NCBI RefSeq assembly: GCF_004799665.1 | Contig: NZ_CP031310.1 | Span: forward strand, 2,658,887 to 2,722,886 | Source of the DNA: Halapricum salinum | GTDB taxonomy: Archaea > Halobacteriota > Halobacteria > Halobacteriales > Haloarculaceae | DNA: 64,000 bases | Direction: 5' to 3' | Part shown: in pieces, positions 15,869-25,069 of the stretch | Position numbering within the stretch: the first letter of the stretch is position 1 | Layout of the letters: each line of letters starts with the position of its first letter | Program-made: the position numbers and the translations under genes | The notes under the pieces: model-generated | Told to the model about the DNA's origin: nothing | What the model saw: only the letters and a program-made list of their open reading frames with translations | Database searches by the model: none

Positions 15869-17134
15869 TTACTCGCCGCCGCCGATGACCGACGACAGCT
15901 GCTCGCGCCACTGTTTGAGGTCTTCGATCTCGGACTCGATGTTCTGGATCTGGTCGTCGATGTCGCCGACATCGCCGATGCGGTCGTCGATGTCTTCGAG
16001 ATCACCGCGCAGTGACTGGACTTCCGATTCCAGCGAGGAGATATCGTCCTCGAATTCGCCGACGTCGCCGCTGATCGAGTCGACCTCCGAATCGAGCGTG
16101 TCGACCTGCTCGTCGAGGTTCCCGACCGTGCCTTCGACCTCGTCGACAGTGCCCTCGACGTTGTCGACACGGCCTTCCATCGACGTGACCGTGTCCTCGA
16201 CGTCCGAGACCTGCCCGGAGACGCGGCTGACCTCGGACTGAACCGAGTCCATCTGCTCGTCGTTCTCCATCGCCATGCTCTGGATCTGATCGAGTTCGTT
16301 CTCGAAGGAGGCCAGCCGGTCACGGAAGTCCTCGATCATCTGGTCGCCGGTGCCGTTGTCCGCGAGGAACTCTTCGAGAGCCTCGGTGTACGCCGAGAGG
16401 TCGCTGACCTCGTTCTGGAGGTGCTGGATCCGCGCGTCAGTCGCGCCGCCACCGCCGCCGCTGCTGCTCGCACCGTTGACCGAGAGTTCGCTTCGGAGCG
16501 CGCGCACGACATCCTCGTCGACGGCCCCGTGGTGAATCTCCGCCAGCAACGTCGTCGTCACGTTCGACGGCTGGGTCCCGCCGTCTTCACCGTCGCCGCC
16601 GTCTCCACCCTGTTCTTCTTCGGGCGCGTTCGGGTCCTTGAGGTTGAGCGTCTCGATTTCGTCGTCTCCCTCGTCATCCAGCCCTGGAACGCTGTCGCTC
16701 TCGCCGGCGATAACGTCCTTGACGACGTCGGAGCTGGAGTCGTCGAGGACGTCACCTTCCTCTTCGTCCAGCGGCGGATCGACCATCTCGATGGTCGGCT
16801 CGGTCAGGAACTGCTCGACGTTGTCGGTCCCGGTCGAGCGAATCCCATAGACGGTCGTGTACTCCGACTCGGGTTCGATGTCGCGCTCGAAGGTGATCGT
16901 CTGATCGTCGATCGTCCAGTACTCGCTGCCGTACTCGGGGTGGAACCCCAGGTCCTCGACGGCGACGTCTTCGGGCACGCTGTCGACCAGCGTGATCGTC
17001 ACTGTCTCGCTGCGGCGCGATTCGATCCGGAACGCGATCGCCGGCACGGGGAACTCGTCGGCCTCGAACCGCTTTGCCACGGTCACCCCGTCCGAGGACA
17101 CGGTCACTGGATCGTACGTCTGGGAATCACTCAT
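15869..17134 (-). CDS. Coiled-coil protein with N-terminal beta domain
   Basis: A 421-aa acidic protein starting MSDSQTYDPV. Residues 1-115 form a beta-rich domain (TITLVDSVPEDVAVEDLG..; YTTVYGIRSTG). Residues about 120-190 are a very acidic linker with a Gly/Asp-rich stretch. From about 225 to 410 an unbroken coiled coil is seen, with a clear heptad pattern of V, L and I and units such as S-V-E-D-T-V, M-E-G-R-V-D-N-V-E-G-T-V. There is no signal peptide or membrane helix. A structural or scaffold role is likely, but unproven. Confidence 0.75.
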   Translation of the reverse strand: MSDSQTYDPVTVSSDGVTVAKRFEADEFPVPAIAFRIESRRSETVTITLVDSVPEDVAVEDLGFHPEYGSEYWTIDDQTITFERDIEPESEYTTVYGIRSTGTDNVEQFLTEPTIEMVDPPLDEEEGDVLDDSSSDVVKDVIAGESDSVPGLDDEGDDEIETLNLKDPNAPEEEQGGDGGDGEDGGTQPSNVTTTLLAEIHHGAVDEDVVRALRSELSVNGASSSGGGGGATDARIQHLQNEVSDLSAYTEALEEFLADNGTGDQMIEDFRDRLASFENELDQIQSMAMENDEQMDSVQSEVSRVSGQVSDVEDTVTSMEGRVDNVEGTVDEVEGTVGNLDEQVDTLDSEVDSISGDVGEFEDDISSLESEVQSLRGDLEDIDDRIGDVGDIDDQIQNIESEIEDLKQWREQLSSVIGGGE

Positions 17135-17240
17135 GGCTCTACTTCGGACGAGCATCCGTATTAAAGTTACTTACTATTTATCATCGGACATAATCGCCCC
17201 CGGAAGCGGCTCTCCAGATCGACTCTGTTGCTGGCTTCGC

Positions 17241-17349
17241 CTACAGTTCGACGCGATCGCCGACTTCGATGACGCGCACGCGTTCGGGATACTCGAAGCT
17301 CCTGGCGTGATTGTGCAGGACTGCCGGATCAGCATTGAGTCCTTTCCGA
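17241..17349 (-). pseudogene. Duplicated 3' end of the MBL-fold hydrolase gene
   Basis: The segment 17248-17349 repeats the last codons of the gene at 17436-18263 with only about three base differences, at a fixed offset of 195 bases. Its frame, read leftwards, reproduces the C-terminus GLNADPAVLHNHARSFEYPERV and ends GDRVEL followed by TAG at 17241-17243 (the intact gene ends GDRVDL). It has no start codon and no catalytic part. It is a relic of a tandem duplication or unequal exchange. Confidence 0.85.
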
Positions 17350-17435
17350 GACCACTTTTTCCCGTTCGGGTGCGCTCCGCGCACCACTCACGGCAAAAAC
17401 ATGGGGAAAAAGACCGCAGGTCGGCAGGAGCGTTG

Positions 17436-18263
17436 TCAGAGGTCGACGCGATCTCCGACTTCGATGACGCGCACGCGTTCGGGATACTCGAAGCTCCTGG
17501 CGTGATTGTGCAGGACTGCCGGATCAGCATTGAGGCCTTTCCAGATATCCCAGTGAGTCGGCAGGAGGGTGTCGGTCTGGAGTTCGTTGGCGGCCTCGAC
17601 GATCTCGTTCTCGTCGCTGTACCACTTGGTGTACTTGGGTTCGCGGGTCTGCTTGTCCGGGATCATCCCGGCGCTGCCAAAGGCGAGCGCTGCGAGGTCG
17701 ACGTCGTATTCTTCGCCGAGTGGTTCGAATTTTCCGGGTCGGGCGTCCCCGCCGTGGACGAACGTTCCCGCGTCGTGCTCGAAGACGTACGCGACGGGGT
17801 GGCCCGCGTCCGGGTCGTTTGCGGGTTCGACGTGAACTGTCAGTGCGCCGAGTTCGATGGTGTCGCCTTCTGCGACCTCGACGAGCTGTGTCTGGTCGAT
17901 GTCGTACTCGACCAGCCAGTTCTCCGTGCGCGCGACGGCGAGACTGTCGTCGGGACCGTAGAAGGGTGTGTCGCTGGCTTCGAGGATCGGGCCCGCTGTC
18001 TCGCCGTGGACGTGGTCGGTGTGCTCGTGGGTCGCCAGCACGGCGTCGACGGGGCCGACGTCGTACGGATCGAACGGCACCGGGACCATCCGGACTGTGC
18101 GGGGCGGGTCGCCCAGGCCGACGTAGGGGTCGACGAAGACTGTCGTCCCGTCGTCGGCTTTCACGATGAAGCCGTTGCAACCGAGATACCAGATCGCGAC
18201 GCCGTCTGGATCGGCGTCCTCGACGGCGCGGGGCAGCCAGTCGCCCCAGTCGCTATGTACCAT
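17436..18263 (-). CDS. MBL-fold metal-dependent hydrolase (UlaG-like)
   Basis: A 275-aa metallo-beta-lactamase-fold enzyme. The metal-binding motif HEHTDH spans residues 79-84, with further ligands in FVHGGDARPG and LLPTHWD. The order and length match the COG2220 / UlaG-like group, whose members include L-ascorbate-6-phosphate lactonase and many hydrolases of unknown substrate. The ATG at 18263 is clear. A partial copy of its own 3' end lies 195 bases downstream, and a hairpin-rich non-coding stretch lies upstream. Confidence 0.85.
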   Translation of the reverse strand: MVHSDWGDWLPRAVEDADPDGVAIWYLGCNGFIVKADDGTTVFVDPYVGLGDPPRTVRMVPVPFDPYDVGPVDAVLATHEHTDHVHGETAGPILEASDTPFYGPDDSLAVARTENWLVEYDIDQTQLVEVAEGDTIELGALTVHVEPANDPDAGHPVAYVFEHDAGTFVHGGDARPGKFEPLGEEYDVDLAALAFGSAGMIPDKQTREPKYTKWYSDENEIVEAANELQTDTLLPTHWDIWKGLNADPAVLHNHARSFEYPERVRVIEVGDRVDL

Positions 18264-18892
18264 ATCCCCACCTCTGCCGGTTCGCTTGGTAAGTCTTGTC
18301 TATTGTCGCTAGGAAACTGCGGATGAGCTGAGATTGTCGTCTCCGAAAAGCCCTCACTACGCTCGCTAGGAACCCGAAACGCTACTGTTATCAACAACGC
18401 GGGAAAGCCCTCTCCACGTCTTCGCGCGGCCGCCGGCCGCGCGAATGGTACGAGAGAGCTTCGCTCTCTCGCTACTCGCGGTCGCTCTGTCGGATATTCT
18501 CGTTCACTTCGTTCACTCGAATAGGGCCGACAGAGCGACTCCCTGTCCAGCGCGACCGTGGTTCGCCCTTTCGATCCACCAGGAACAGCCCCCACACCAC
18601 GTTATTGTGGCCCCACACCTCCCCGGTTGCGCGGCGTCTGCCGCGCAACACGCTTCCTGACCGCCCCGCGGTGGCCGGGAGCGAGTGCCACGACTATCGT
18701 CGTGGCCGAGCGACCCGGGGAAGGGCAGGCCTTGCCGTGAGACAGGCATACGCGCCGAAGGCGCGTTTCACCGCGAGCGCTCTACCGAGCGCGAGCGGCC
18801 TTTTTCCCCAAGTTTTTGCAAGGAGAGGTCTGCCACGAGCCGACAGGCTCGTGTGCGAGACCCGACGCCGCAAAAAGTGGAAACCAAGTGGT
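18264..18892. other. Hairpin-dense non-coding region
   Basis: No gene is supported in about 630 bases. From 18421 to 18853 the sequence is packed with perfect inverted repeats: 18421-18431/18435-18445 (11-bp stem, 3-base loop), 18451-18459/18463-18471 (9 bp), 18481-18493/18527-18539 (13 bp, 33-base loop), 18626-18635/18640-18649 (10 bp), 18687-18694/18699-18706 (8 bp), 18751-18756/18760-18765 (6 bp), 18777-18782/18787-18792 (6 bp) and 18834-18841/18846-18853 (8 bp). Several have short loops such as TTC or GAA. It could be a structured RNA, a relic element or a set of terminators; the sequence does not decide. Confidence 0.75.
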
Positions 18893-19288
18893 TTATTCTT
18901 GGCAGCAGCCGCCGGCCTTCTCGCCGAAGTCCACCGTGAGGGGCTCGGAGATAATCTCGTTGAGTTCCTGCAGGCGGAGTTCGAGGTCGCTCTGGGCCTG
19001 CAGATAGTCCTCCATGACGGGGAGTTCGTGGAGTTCGCGCTGGGCCTTCTTCAGGGTGCGCAGGTCGTCTTGATCGGCCTGGTTGGTCTGGCGGGCGACC
19101 ATGTACTCCTCGCGGATCTGCTCGAACTCCTCGATGCGTTCCTGGGCCTGCTCGTCGGCCTCGACGTCGGCCTTGGCGTCCTGGTAGGCTTCGTATTCGG
19201 GAAGATCGGTGATCGCCTCGCCGAGCGCGCTGGCGAGCGACTCGACGCTGTCGTCTGTCACGTCGGCCGTGTCGGTCTCGATGCTCAT
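18893..19288 (-). CDS. YlbF family protein
   Basis: A 131-aa helical protein of the YlbF/YmcA family (ATG 19288; an ATG at 19294 adds two residues). It shows the family's LGEAITDLPEYEAYQDAKADVEADEQAQ opening and a long charged helix, then ends with GEKAGGCCQE. The tandem Cys near the C-terminus recalls the Fe-S-binding cysteines of the bacterial Y-complex, which affects RNA maturation. Whether the haloarchaeal protein does the same is an inference. It is divergent from the aminotransferase gene. Confidence 0.85.
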   Translation of the reverse strand: MSIETDTADVTDDSVESLASALGEAITDLPEYEAYQDAKADVEADEQAQERIEEFEQIREEYMVARQTNQADQDDLRTLKKAQRELHELPVMEDYLQAQSDLELRLQELNEIISEPLTVDFGEKAGGCCQE

Positions 19289-19372
19289 CGCCATGTCGTT
19301 GGGACTACAGCCGTTTGAACGTGCCGGAACGGACCACCAACAGTTATCGCCCTCCCGGACCCTGACGGAGAT

Positions 19373-20494
19373 ATGACCGAGTTCTCTCACCGGGTCGAAC
19401 AGGTCTCGATCTCGGGCATCCGCGAAGTGTTCGAAGCAGCCGGCGAAGACGCCATCAACCTCGGCCTCGGCCAGCCGGACTTCCCCACACCCGACCACGC
19501 TCGTCAGGGCGCAATCGACGCCATCCGGGCCGGCAAGGCAGACGGCTACACCTCGAACAAAGGGACTGTGACCCTCCGGGAAGCGATCAGCGAGAAACAC
19601 GATCGGGACAACGACCTCGACGTCGACCCCGAGGATATAATCGCGACCTCCGGCGGGAGCGAAGCCCTCCATCTGGTGATGGAAGCCCACGTCGACGAGG
19701 GAGACGAAGTGATCTTCCCCGATCCGGGATTCGTCTCCTACGACGCCCTGACCCACCTCGCTGGTGGGGAGCCAAAGCCTGTCCCGCTGCGCGAGGATCT
19801 GACGCTCGATCCCGCGACCGTCGAGGAAGCCATCACCGACGATACAGCGCTATTCGTGGTCAACAGTCCGGCGAATCCGACGGGCGCGGTCCAGTCACCC
19901 GAGGACATGCGCGAGTTCGCCCGGATCGCAGACGAGCACGACGTCCTCTGTCTCTCGGACGAGGTCTACGAGCACATCGTCTTCGAGGGCGAGCACCGCT
20001 CGCCGATGGAGTTCACCGAGGAGGACAACGTCGTCGTCGTGAACGCCTGCTCGAAGACCTACTCGATGACGGGCTGGCGACTCGGGTGGGTGACGGGTGC
20101 GACCGATCGCATCGAGCGAATGTTGCGAGTGCACCAGTACGCCCAGGCCTGTGCCAGCGCACCCGCCCAGTACGCCGCCGAGGCAGCACTCACAGGACCG
20201 CAGGACCCAGTTGCGGAGATGCTCGCGGCCTTCGAGCAGCGCCGCGACGTCGTGCTCGATGGCTTCGAGGACATGGGGCTGGAGTGTCCAACACCGAAGG
20301 GTGCCTTCTACGCGATGCCGAAGGTTCCCGGGGGGTGGGTCGAGGAAGTGATCGACCGCGGTGTCGTGGTCGTCCCCGGCGACGCGTTCGGCGAGCACGG
20401 CGCAGGGTACGCCCGAATCTCGTATGCGACCGGGATGGACGAGCTGAAAGAAGCGATCGAGATCATGGACGCGGCGACGCAGGCCGTCCGCTGA
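19373..20494 (+). CDS. Class I/II PLP-dependent aminotransferase
   Basis: A 373-aa fold-type I aminotransferase. Seen are LGLGQPDFPTPDH, the YTSNKGTVTLREAI block, SGGSEALHL, the VNSPANPTGAV motif with its Asn, LSDEVYEHIVF (cofactor-binding Asp and Tyr), and the pyridoxal-phosphate lysine in NACSKTYSMTGWRLGW. The Arg that binds the substrate carboxylate lies in YARISYA near the end. The order fits the aspartate/aromatic aminotransferase group (AspC-like); the exact substrate is open. It stands alone. Confidence 0.92.
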   Translation: MTEFSHRVEQVSISGIREVFEAAGEDAINLGLGQPDFPTPDHARQGAIDAIRAGKADGYTSNKGTVTLREAISEKHDRDNDLDVDPEDIIATSGGSEALHLVMEAHVDEGDEVIFPDPGFVSYDALTHLAGGEPKPVPLREDLTLDPATVEEAITDDTALFVVNSPANPTGAVQSPEDMREFARIADEHDVLCLSDEVYEHIVFEGEHRSPMEFTEEDNVVVVNACSKTYSMTGWRLGWVTGATDRIERMLRVHQYAQACASAPAQYAAEAALTGPQDPVAEMLAAFEQRRDVVLDGFEDMGLECPTPKGAFYAMPKVPGGWVEEVIDRGVVVVPGDAFGEHGAGYARISYATGMDELKEAIEIMDAATQAVR

Positions 20495-20536
20495 GCGGCG
20501 GCAAGCACATACGAGTCCAGTCCCTACGCCGCGGCA

Positions 20537-20908
20537 ATGGACCACCTCGCCCCCTCGAACGTCCCCGTCTACGAGACCGACGACCAGCGTCAGCAGATCT
20601 GGCAGCGCTGTCTCGACCAGCGACAGCCGGCGCTCGCGATCAGAGACGCCCGGCGTGGCTGGATCGTCCGGTACGACCTCGCCCATCTCGAGGCCGAATT
20701 GCGCGCTGACGCCGTCCAGCAACTTCGCGATCGCGTCGCCAGCCGGCGGACCTATCCGACGGGGACGGATCCGATCTCCCAGGCAGAGGGCGTCGGCGGT
20801 GAGGCCGGTCCTGTCTCGGGTGATCTCCACGAGGGCAGCGAGCAGGCAGCCCGGAAACTGGCGGCCCACGTCTCGACGTTCGTCTTCGATCGAGACAACT
20901 GGGCCTGA
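20537..20908 (+). CDS. Conserved haloarchaeal hypothetical protein
   Basis: A 123-aa soluble protein with no signal or membrane segment. The first half (ETDDQRQQIWQRCLDQRQPALAIRDARRGWIVRYDL) is helical and basic-acidic mixed. The tail after a Gly-rich linker is a further helix ending FVFDRDNWA. I do not recognise a domain. It lies between the aminotransferase and the UbiA gene on the same strand, with about 42-base gaps on either side. Confidence 0.6.
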   Translation: MDHLAPSNVPVYETDDQRQQIWQRCLDQRQPALAIRDARRGWIVRYDLAHLEAELRADAVQQLRDRVASRRTYPTGTDPISQAEGVGGEAGPVSGDLHEGSEQAARKLAAHVSTFVFDRDNWA

Positions 20909-20950
20909 CACGAGTCTATCCTTTTTGTTGGTCGAGTCGTTTGTCAACAT

Positions 20951-21808
20951 ATGACGATCGCCCGCCACGGGTCGGGTCCGGGGGCTGCTGTGCGGGCACT
21001 GGCCTCCCAGATCCACCCGGTGTTCATGCTGCCGCCGGTCGCGTCGTCGGTGTTCGGGGCTGCGCTCAGCGGTCGCTTCGACGTCGCGCTCGCCTTGCTG
21101 CACGCGACAGCGACCTTCTTCGCACTCTACACGGCCCACGTCAAGGACGGCTACGTCGACTTCTACGGCCGTGACGAGGACGACGATCACCCACTCACCG
21201 CTCGGGGTTGTCGCGTCGCGATGACGCTCTCGACGGTGGCGTTCGCCGGTTGTCTCGCCGCGATCTGGCTGGTCGTGGGACCGCTCGCAGCGGCGATCAC
21301 GCTTCCGGGATGGATCATCGGCTATCTGCACGCCCCGCAGTTCGACATGAACCCCGTCACCGCGACCGTGGGCTATCCCAGCGGGATCGCACTGGCGTTG
21401 CTCGGCGGCTTCTACGTGCAGGTAGAGACGTTGACGCCGGCGGTACTGGCGTTCGCGGGTGTGTTCCTGACGATCCTCTCGGGAATCAAGGTGATCGACG
21501 ACGCCCAGGACTACGAGTACGACCGCTCGATCGACAAGCGCACGGTCGCGGTCGTCGTCGGCCAGCGCTCGGCCCGGCGCTTCGCCTTCGGTCTGATGAT
21601 CGCCGGACTGGGCGGAGTCGTCGCCTTTGCGGCAGTGGCGGTGTTTCCCCCGAGTGCGGTGCTCGCGGCGGTGGCGTTCGGCGTGGTGGCGCTCCTCGCG
21701 GCCCGGGCAGACCCCGAAATCGCGACGATGCTGCTCATCCGTGGCTCGTACGTCTTTCTCGCAATACTGGTCGTGGCGGTGTGGGTCGAGCCACTCAGCG
21801 CAGTGTGA
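20951..21808 (+). CDS. UbiA family prenyltransferase
   Basis: A 285-aa polytopic membrane protein with about eight hydrophobic helices. Two aspartate-rich motifs typical of the UbiA superfamily are visible: HVKDGYVDFYGRDEDDDH (about 62-79) and IKVIDDAQDYEYDRSIDKRT (about 180-199). They bind the Mg-diphosphate of an isoprenoid. Archaeal members act in lipid (geranylgeranylglyceryl phosphate), quinone or heme synthesis; this sequence does not decide which. The ATG at 20951 follows an AT-rich tract. Confidence 0.88.
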   Translation: MTIARHGSGPGAAVRALASQIHPVFMLPPVASSVFGAALSGRFDVALALLHATATFFALYTAHVKDGYVDFYGRDEDDDHPLTARGCRVAMTLSTVAFAGCLAAIWLVVGPLAAAITLPGWIIGYLHAPQFDMNPVTATVGYPSGIALALLGGFYVQVETLTPAVLAFAGVFLTILSGIKVIDDAQDYEYDRSIDKRTVAVVVGQRSARRFAFGLMIAGLGGVVAFAAVAVFPPSAVLAAVAFGVVALLAARADPEIATMLLIRGSYVFLAILVVAVWVEPLSAV

Positions 21809-21854
21809 GCGACCACCACAGTTAAATCGCTGACTCCACTACAGATACGGCGGC

Positions 21855-22919
21855 ATGAACGACATCCGCACCGGATACTCCTACGGGGACGTGCTCCTCG
21901 TGCCCCAGCGCTCACCGGTCGACAGCCGTAGCGACGTCGATCTCTCGACAAACCTCACGCCCAGCATCGAACTCGAAACACCCCTCCTGTCTGCTCCGAT
22001 GGACACAGTTACCGGGCCGGCAGCGGCGATCGCGATCTCACGAGCCGGCGGCTTCGGGACGATCCACCGCTTCATGAGCGTCGACGAACAGGTCGCGGCT
22101 GTCGAAGAAGTCGTCGCCGCGGGCGAGCGCTGCGGCGCGGCAGTCGGGATCGCCGAGGACACGGTGGGTCGCGCGGCGGCCGTCCTCGACGCGGGCGCGT
22201 CGGTCGTGATGGTCGACGTCGCTCACGGACACCTCGAACGGACGCTCGACGCCGTCGCGGACCTCCGCGAGGCGTTCCCAGAGGCTGACATCGTCGCCGG
22301 CAACGTCGCCACGAAACAGGGCGTCCGCGACCTCGCCGCTGCGGGTGCAGATTGCGTCAAGGTCGGGATCGGGCCGGGGAGCCACTGCACCACCCGGCGG
22401 GTGGCGGGCGCGGGCGTCCCGCAGCTCACGGCGGTCGACGATTGTGCCGACGCCGCAGCCGAGGTTGGTGTGACGACCATTGCGGACGGCGGCATCCGCA
22501 CCTCCGGCGACGCCGTCAAGGCGCTGATGGCCGGTGCAGACACGGTGATGCTGGGGAGTCTCTTCGCCGGGACCGAGGAAGCGCCCTCGGAGATCGTCGA
22601 GATCGACGGGAAACAGTACAAACGCTCTCGGGGAATGGCGACGACTGCAGCCAACGAGAAGCGCTCGGACAAGGACGCAGAGTCGGCTGCGCCGGGCGCT
22701 GACGAAGGCGTCGAGGGCCTCACCGAGTACAAAGGCCCGCTGCAAGACGTGGCCGAAGAGTTCGCAGCGGGGATCCGATCGGGATTGTCCTACGTCGGTG
22801 GTCACACGATCGAGGCGGCCCGCGAGCACGCCGAATTCATCGAAGTCGCACCGAGTGGACAGGAACGCGAGGGAGCCCACGGCGACCACGACTGGGAGTC
22901 CGTCTCGGTGGACGATTGA
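21855..22919 (+). CDS. IMP dehydrogenase / GMP reductase family protein without CBS domains
   Basis: A 354-aa TIM-barrel enzyme. The active-site loop [20 protein letters not shown] carries the catalytic Cys178, preceded by VKVG and followed by [18 protein letters not shown] and the [18 protein letters not shown] phosphate-binding part. The [10 protein letters not shown] start is also typical. CBS domains, usual in full IMPDH (about 490 aa), are absent, and the length matches GMP reductase. I therefore call the family and leave open whether it makes XMP or deaminates GMP. A TATA-like GTTAAAT lies about 30 bases upstream. Confidence 0.85.
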   Translation: MNDIRTGYSYGDVLLVPQRSPVDSRSDVDLSTNLTPSIELETPLLSAPMDTVTGPAAAIAISRAGGFGTIHRFMSVDEQVAAVEEVVAAGERCGAAVGIAEDTVGRAAAVLDAGASVVMVDVAHGHLERTLDAVADLREAFPEADIVAGNVATKQGVRDLAAAGADCVKVGIGPGSHCTTRRVAGAGVPQLTAVDDCADAAAEVGVTTIADGGIRTSGDAVKALMAGADTVMLGSLFAGTEEAPSEIVEIDGKQYKRSRGMATTAANEKRSDKDAESAAPGADEGVEGLTEYKGPLQDVAEEFAAGIRSGLSYVGGHTIEAAREHAEFIEVAPSGQEREGAHGDHDWESVSVDD

Positions 22920-22944
22920 TTAGGGCCGGTCCTGTAGGGTGGGT

Positions 22945-23106
22945 ATGGCACTCGATACCGCGATGTGTCCACACTGCGAGTCTCGAATCAGTGGCGACGA
23001 ACTGCTGGAACTGAGCGTGAGTTCGGGCGGGATCGCACCGATGGGTGCGGGAAAAAAGACCGATACGCTGTACGTCTGCCCCTCGTGTGAGACGATTCTG
23101 GGGTGA
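22945..23106 (+). CDS. 53-aa zinc-ribbon protein
   Basis: A short frame from ATG 22945 to TGA at 23104-23106 encodes 53 residues with CPHC near residue 7 and CPSC near residue 45, a classic zinc-ribbon spacing. Between them lies a beta-hairpin-like segment and a GAGKKTDTLYV strand. Small zinc-ribbon proteins are very common in haloarchaea and usually lack a known role. It is 25 bases after the IMPDH-family gene and may share its transcript. Confidence 0.75.
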   Translation: MALDTAMCPHCESRISGDELLELSVSSGGIAPMGAGKKTDTLYVCPSCETILG

Positions 23107-23124
23107 GGGACGACCGAACGGGCG

Positions 23125-23829
23125 CTAGGTCGATTCGAGCCGCTCTAGAATCGGGATCTCCGCGATCGTCTCCTCGTCCAGCGCATCCCAGTCGATCCCC
23201 GCGGGTTTCGCCCGCGTCGACCGAGTTTCGATCGTTCGATCGGGCGTCACGACTAGATCCAGCGGGACGTCGTGAGCGTCGCTGGGGACCGACTCGCGGA
23301 CCTGGCGCTCGTGGACGGTCGTCGCGACCGGCGTCGATTCGTCCACGCATCCGAACGCCCGCAGGATCGCGAACTCCAGATCGCTGTACCCCTCGCCCTT
23401 GCCGATCCGGCCGCCGTCGGGGTCGACGGCGACGCTCCCACTGACGATCAGATCGATATCGGGCATCGTTTCGGGGCCGATCGGGATGCCGACCTCCGCA
23501 GAGCCACCAACGGTCGTCGCGTGGTCGATGTCCTCGATCACGTCGGGATCGAGTTCGAGAAAACACTGCGCTTCGCGGAGGCGCGGGACGGCCATGTAGA
23601 GGGTCTTTCCTGCACGGAGCGCGGCCCGTCGAACCGGAAGCTGCGGGGCGTCGGGATTGGCTTTGATCGTTTCGGCTTCGGTCCAGGCGTCGGTCTCTTG
23701 CAGGCGATTCGCGGCCCCGTCCGCACCTGCGAAGTTGGGGATGCGGTCGTGGGGCGGAAAGGGAAAACGGGCTTCACCACTCGCTTCGAGGTCGTCCCAG
23801 ACCGCCTGGCGGATCGCGTCTTTGTCCAT
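23125..23829 (-). CDS. 5-formyltetrahydrofolate cyclo-ligase family protein
   Basis: A 234-aa protein of the MTHFS / 5-FTHF cyclo-ligase family, which converts 5-formyl- to 5,10-methenyl-tetrahydrofolate with ATP. The basic N-terminus and the RIPNFAGADGAANRL block carry the substrate region. The signature GGRIGKGEGYSDLEFA (about 145-160) is the ATP-binding loop, and VATTVHERQV follows. The order and length fit the archaeal branch, whose members sometimes have changed roles. A folate connection agrees with folP elsewhere in the window, though it is 17 kb away. Confidence 0.88.
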   Translation of the reverse strand: MDKDAIRQAVWDDLEASGEARFPFPPHDRIPNFAGADGAANRLQETDAWTEAETIKANPDAPQLPVRRAALRAGKTLYMAVPRLREAQCFLELDPDVIEDIDHATTVGGSAEVGIPIGPETMPDIDLIVSGSVAVDPDGGRIGKGEGYSDLEFAILRAFGCVDESTPVATTVHERQVRESVPSDAHDVPLDLVVTPDRTIETRSTRAKPAGIDWDALDEETIAEIPILERLEST

Positions 23830-23881
23830 GTCTGGAGGCGGAAGCCGGGAAAGAAAACAGCGTCGCCAGCAGCGCGGTCAC

Positions 23882-25003
23882 TCACTGACACTCGATCGAC
23901 TCGGCGATGTCGGTCAGTTCTTCGGGTTCGAACGCGCTGGTGGTCCCGTAGATCGTGAACGTCGAGCCGCCGCAGTGCCACTCGACGATGTGCTGGCCCT
24001 GGACGCGAGTGAGTGTCGCCGCCTCGTCGTGGACTTCGACTGTGCGGTCGCTGCGGAACATGGAGACGGCCTCGGGGATTCGCTGGACCTGTACGACGTC
24101 GGTGCCGTTCGCGTAGATGGTCCACACTAGCGAGCCATTCCCCATCGTCATCCCGCGCCTGAACGAGAACCGATCGGGCAGTTCGGGATCGGGAACTGGC
24201 TGGTCGGCCGCTCCGACCATCGCCGACCGCGAGAGGTAGGAGGTCATACTCTCGTTCATGAACGGCGTTATCAGCCCCTCGGTCAGGCGGGCGTCGGCCG
24301 GCGGCTCGGTGCTGAAGCGGTCGTCGGGCAGGTCCTCGGTGATGGTGACGTTCTCGTACTCGATGGTCTGGATCATCGGGACCTGCATGTTGGTGTAGTT
24401 CAGTCGCGCTTTCGTCGGGAACCACTGATCGCGGTCGACCCAGACCGTCGTCTCGACGGGGTTTTCGGTGTTTCGCAGCCGGCTCTGTCTGCTCGGTGAT
24501 CCGCCGACGAACAGCGAGAACTGCTGGCCGTTTGCGGCGTACGACAGCGACACAGCGTCGTCGGTCGTGGCAGTGTTCTCGATGTCGGTGCTGTCCTCGA
24601 CTGACGAGAGGCCGAAGAACAGCCCCGAGGCGGAGGCGTTCTGCCCGGCCGCCGATCGGATCGGCTGGACCGACGCCGTTCCGGTGTCGGGATTGTAGAT
24701 CATCGTCGCCGAGCCGTTGCTGACGACTCGCGTGCCGGCGAATCGTTCGGGCGAGAGATACGTGATGTTGAGCTTCCCGGGTGCTTCGTAGGCGACGATC
24801 GCCTCCATCTCGGTCGTCTGACCTGCCACCTCCTGGCGCTGGACGAGCCGTGCCTCGAAGGCCTCGGTCTCGTTCATCTTCTGTTCGACACGTTCGACGA
24901 CGGTGTCTGCATCGGGCCCATCGCCGCTCGTGACGGCGAAACACCCGGCCGTGAGGACGGCCACACAGACCAGCAGGACGGCAAACCACCCACGCGAGGA
25001 CAT
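23882..25003 (-). CDS. LolA-like outer-surface lipoprotein
   Basis: A 373-aa lipoprotein: hydrophobic signal with lipobox VLTAGC (Cys at about 21), then a LolA/LppX-like half-barrel (VVERVEQKMNETEAFEARLVQRQEV; VAYEAPGKLNITY; MIYNPDTGTASV; WVDRDQWFPTKARL), which in bacteria carries lipids or lipoproteins. The last 100 residues (FRRGMTMGNGSLVWTIYANGTDVVQVQ) form a second beta domain like DUF4367. Several N-glycosylation sites are present. It should be anchored outside the membrane by its lipid. Confidence 0.85.
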   Translation of the reverse strand: MSSRGWFAVLLVCVAVLTAGCFAVTSGDGPDADTVVERVEQKMNETEAFEARLVQRQEVAGQTTEMEAIVAYEAPGKLNITYLSPERFAGTRVVSNGSATMIYNPDTGTASVQPIRSAAGQNASASGLFFGLSSVEDSTDIENTATTDDAVSLSYAANGQQFSLFVGGSPSRQSRLRNTENPVETTVWVDRDQWFPTKARLNYTNMQVPMIQTIEYENVTITEDLPDDRFSTEPPADARLTEGLITPFMNESMTSYLSRSAMVGAADQPVPDPELPDRFSFRRGMTMGNGSLVWTIYANGTDVVQVQRIPEAVSMFRSDRTVEVHDEAATLTRVQGQHIVEWHCGGSTFTIYGTTSAFEPEELTDIAESIECQ

Positions 25004-25069
25004 GATCGTTGTCCGACAGCAGGCGTGCCGGCGTAAAATAGCCCCGGGATCGACGGCCCCGGGTCGGGT

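Noticed and set aside
18421-18853. SRP RNA or RNase P RNA
   Set aside because: I could not find the conserved loops of either RNA; the hairpins are short and simple.
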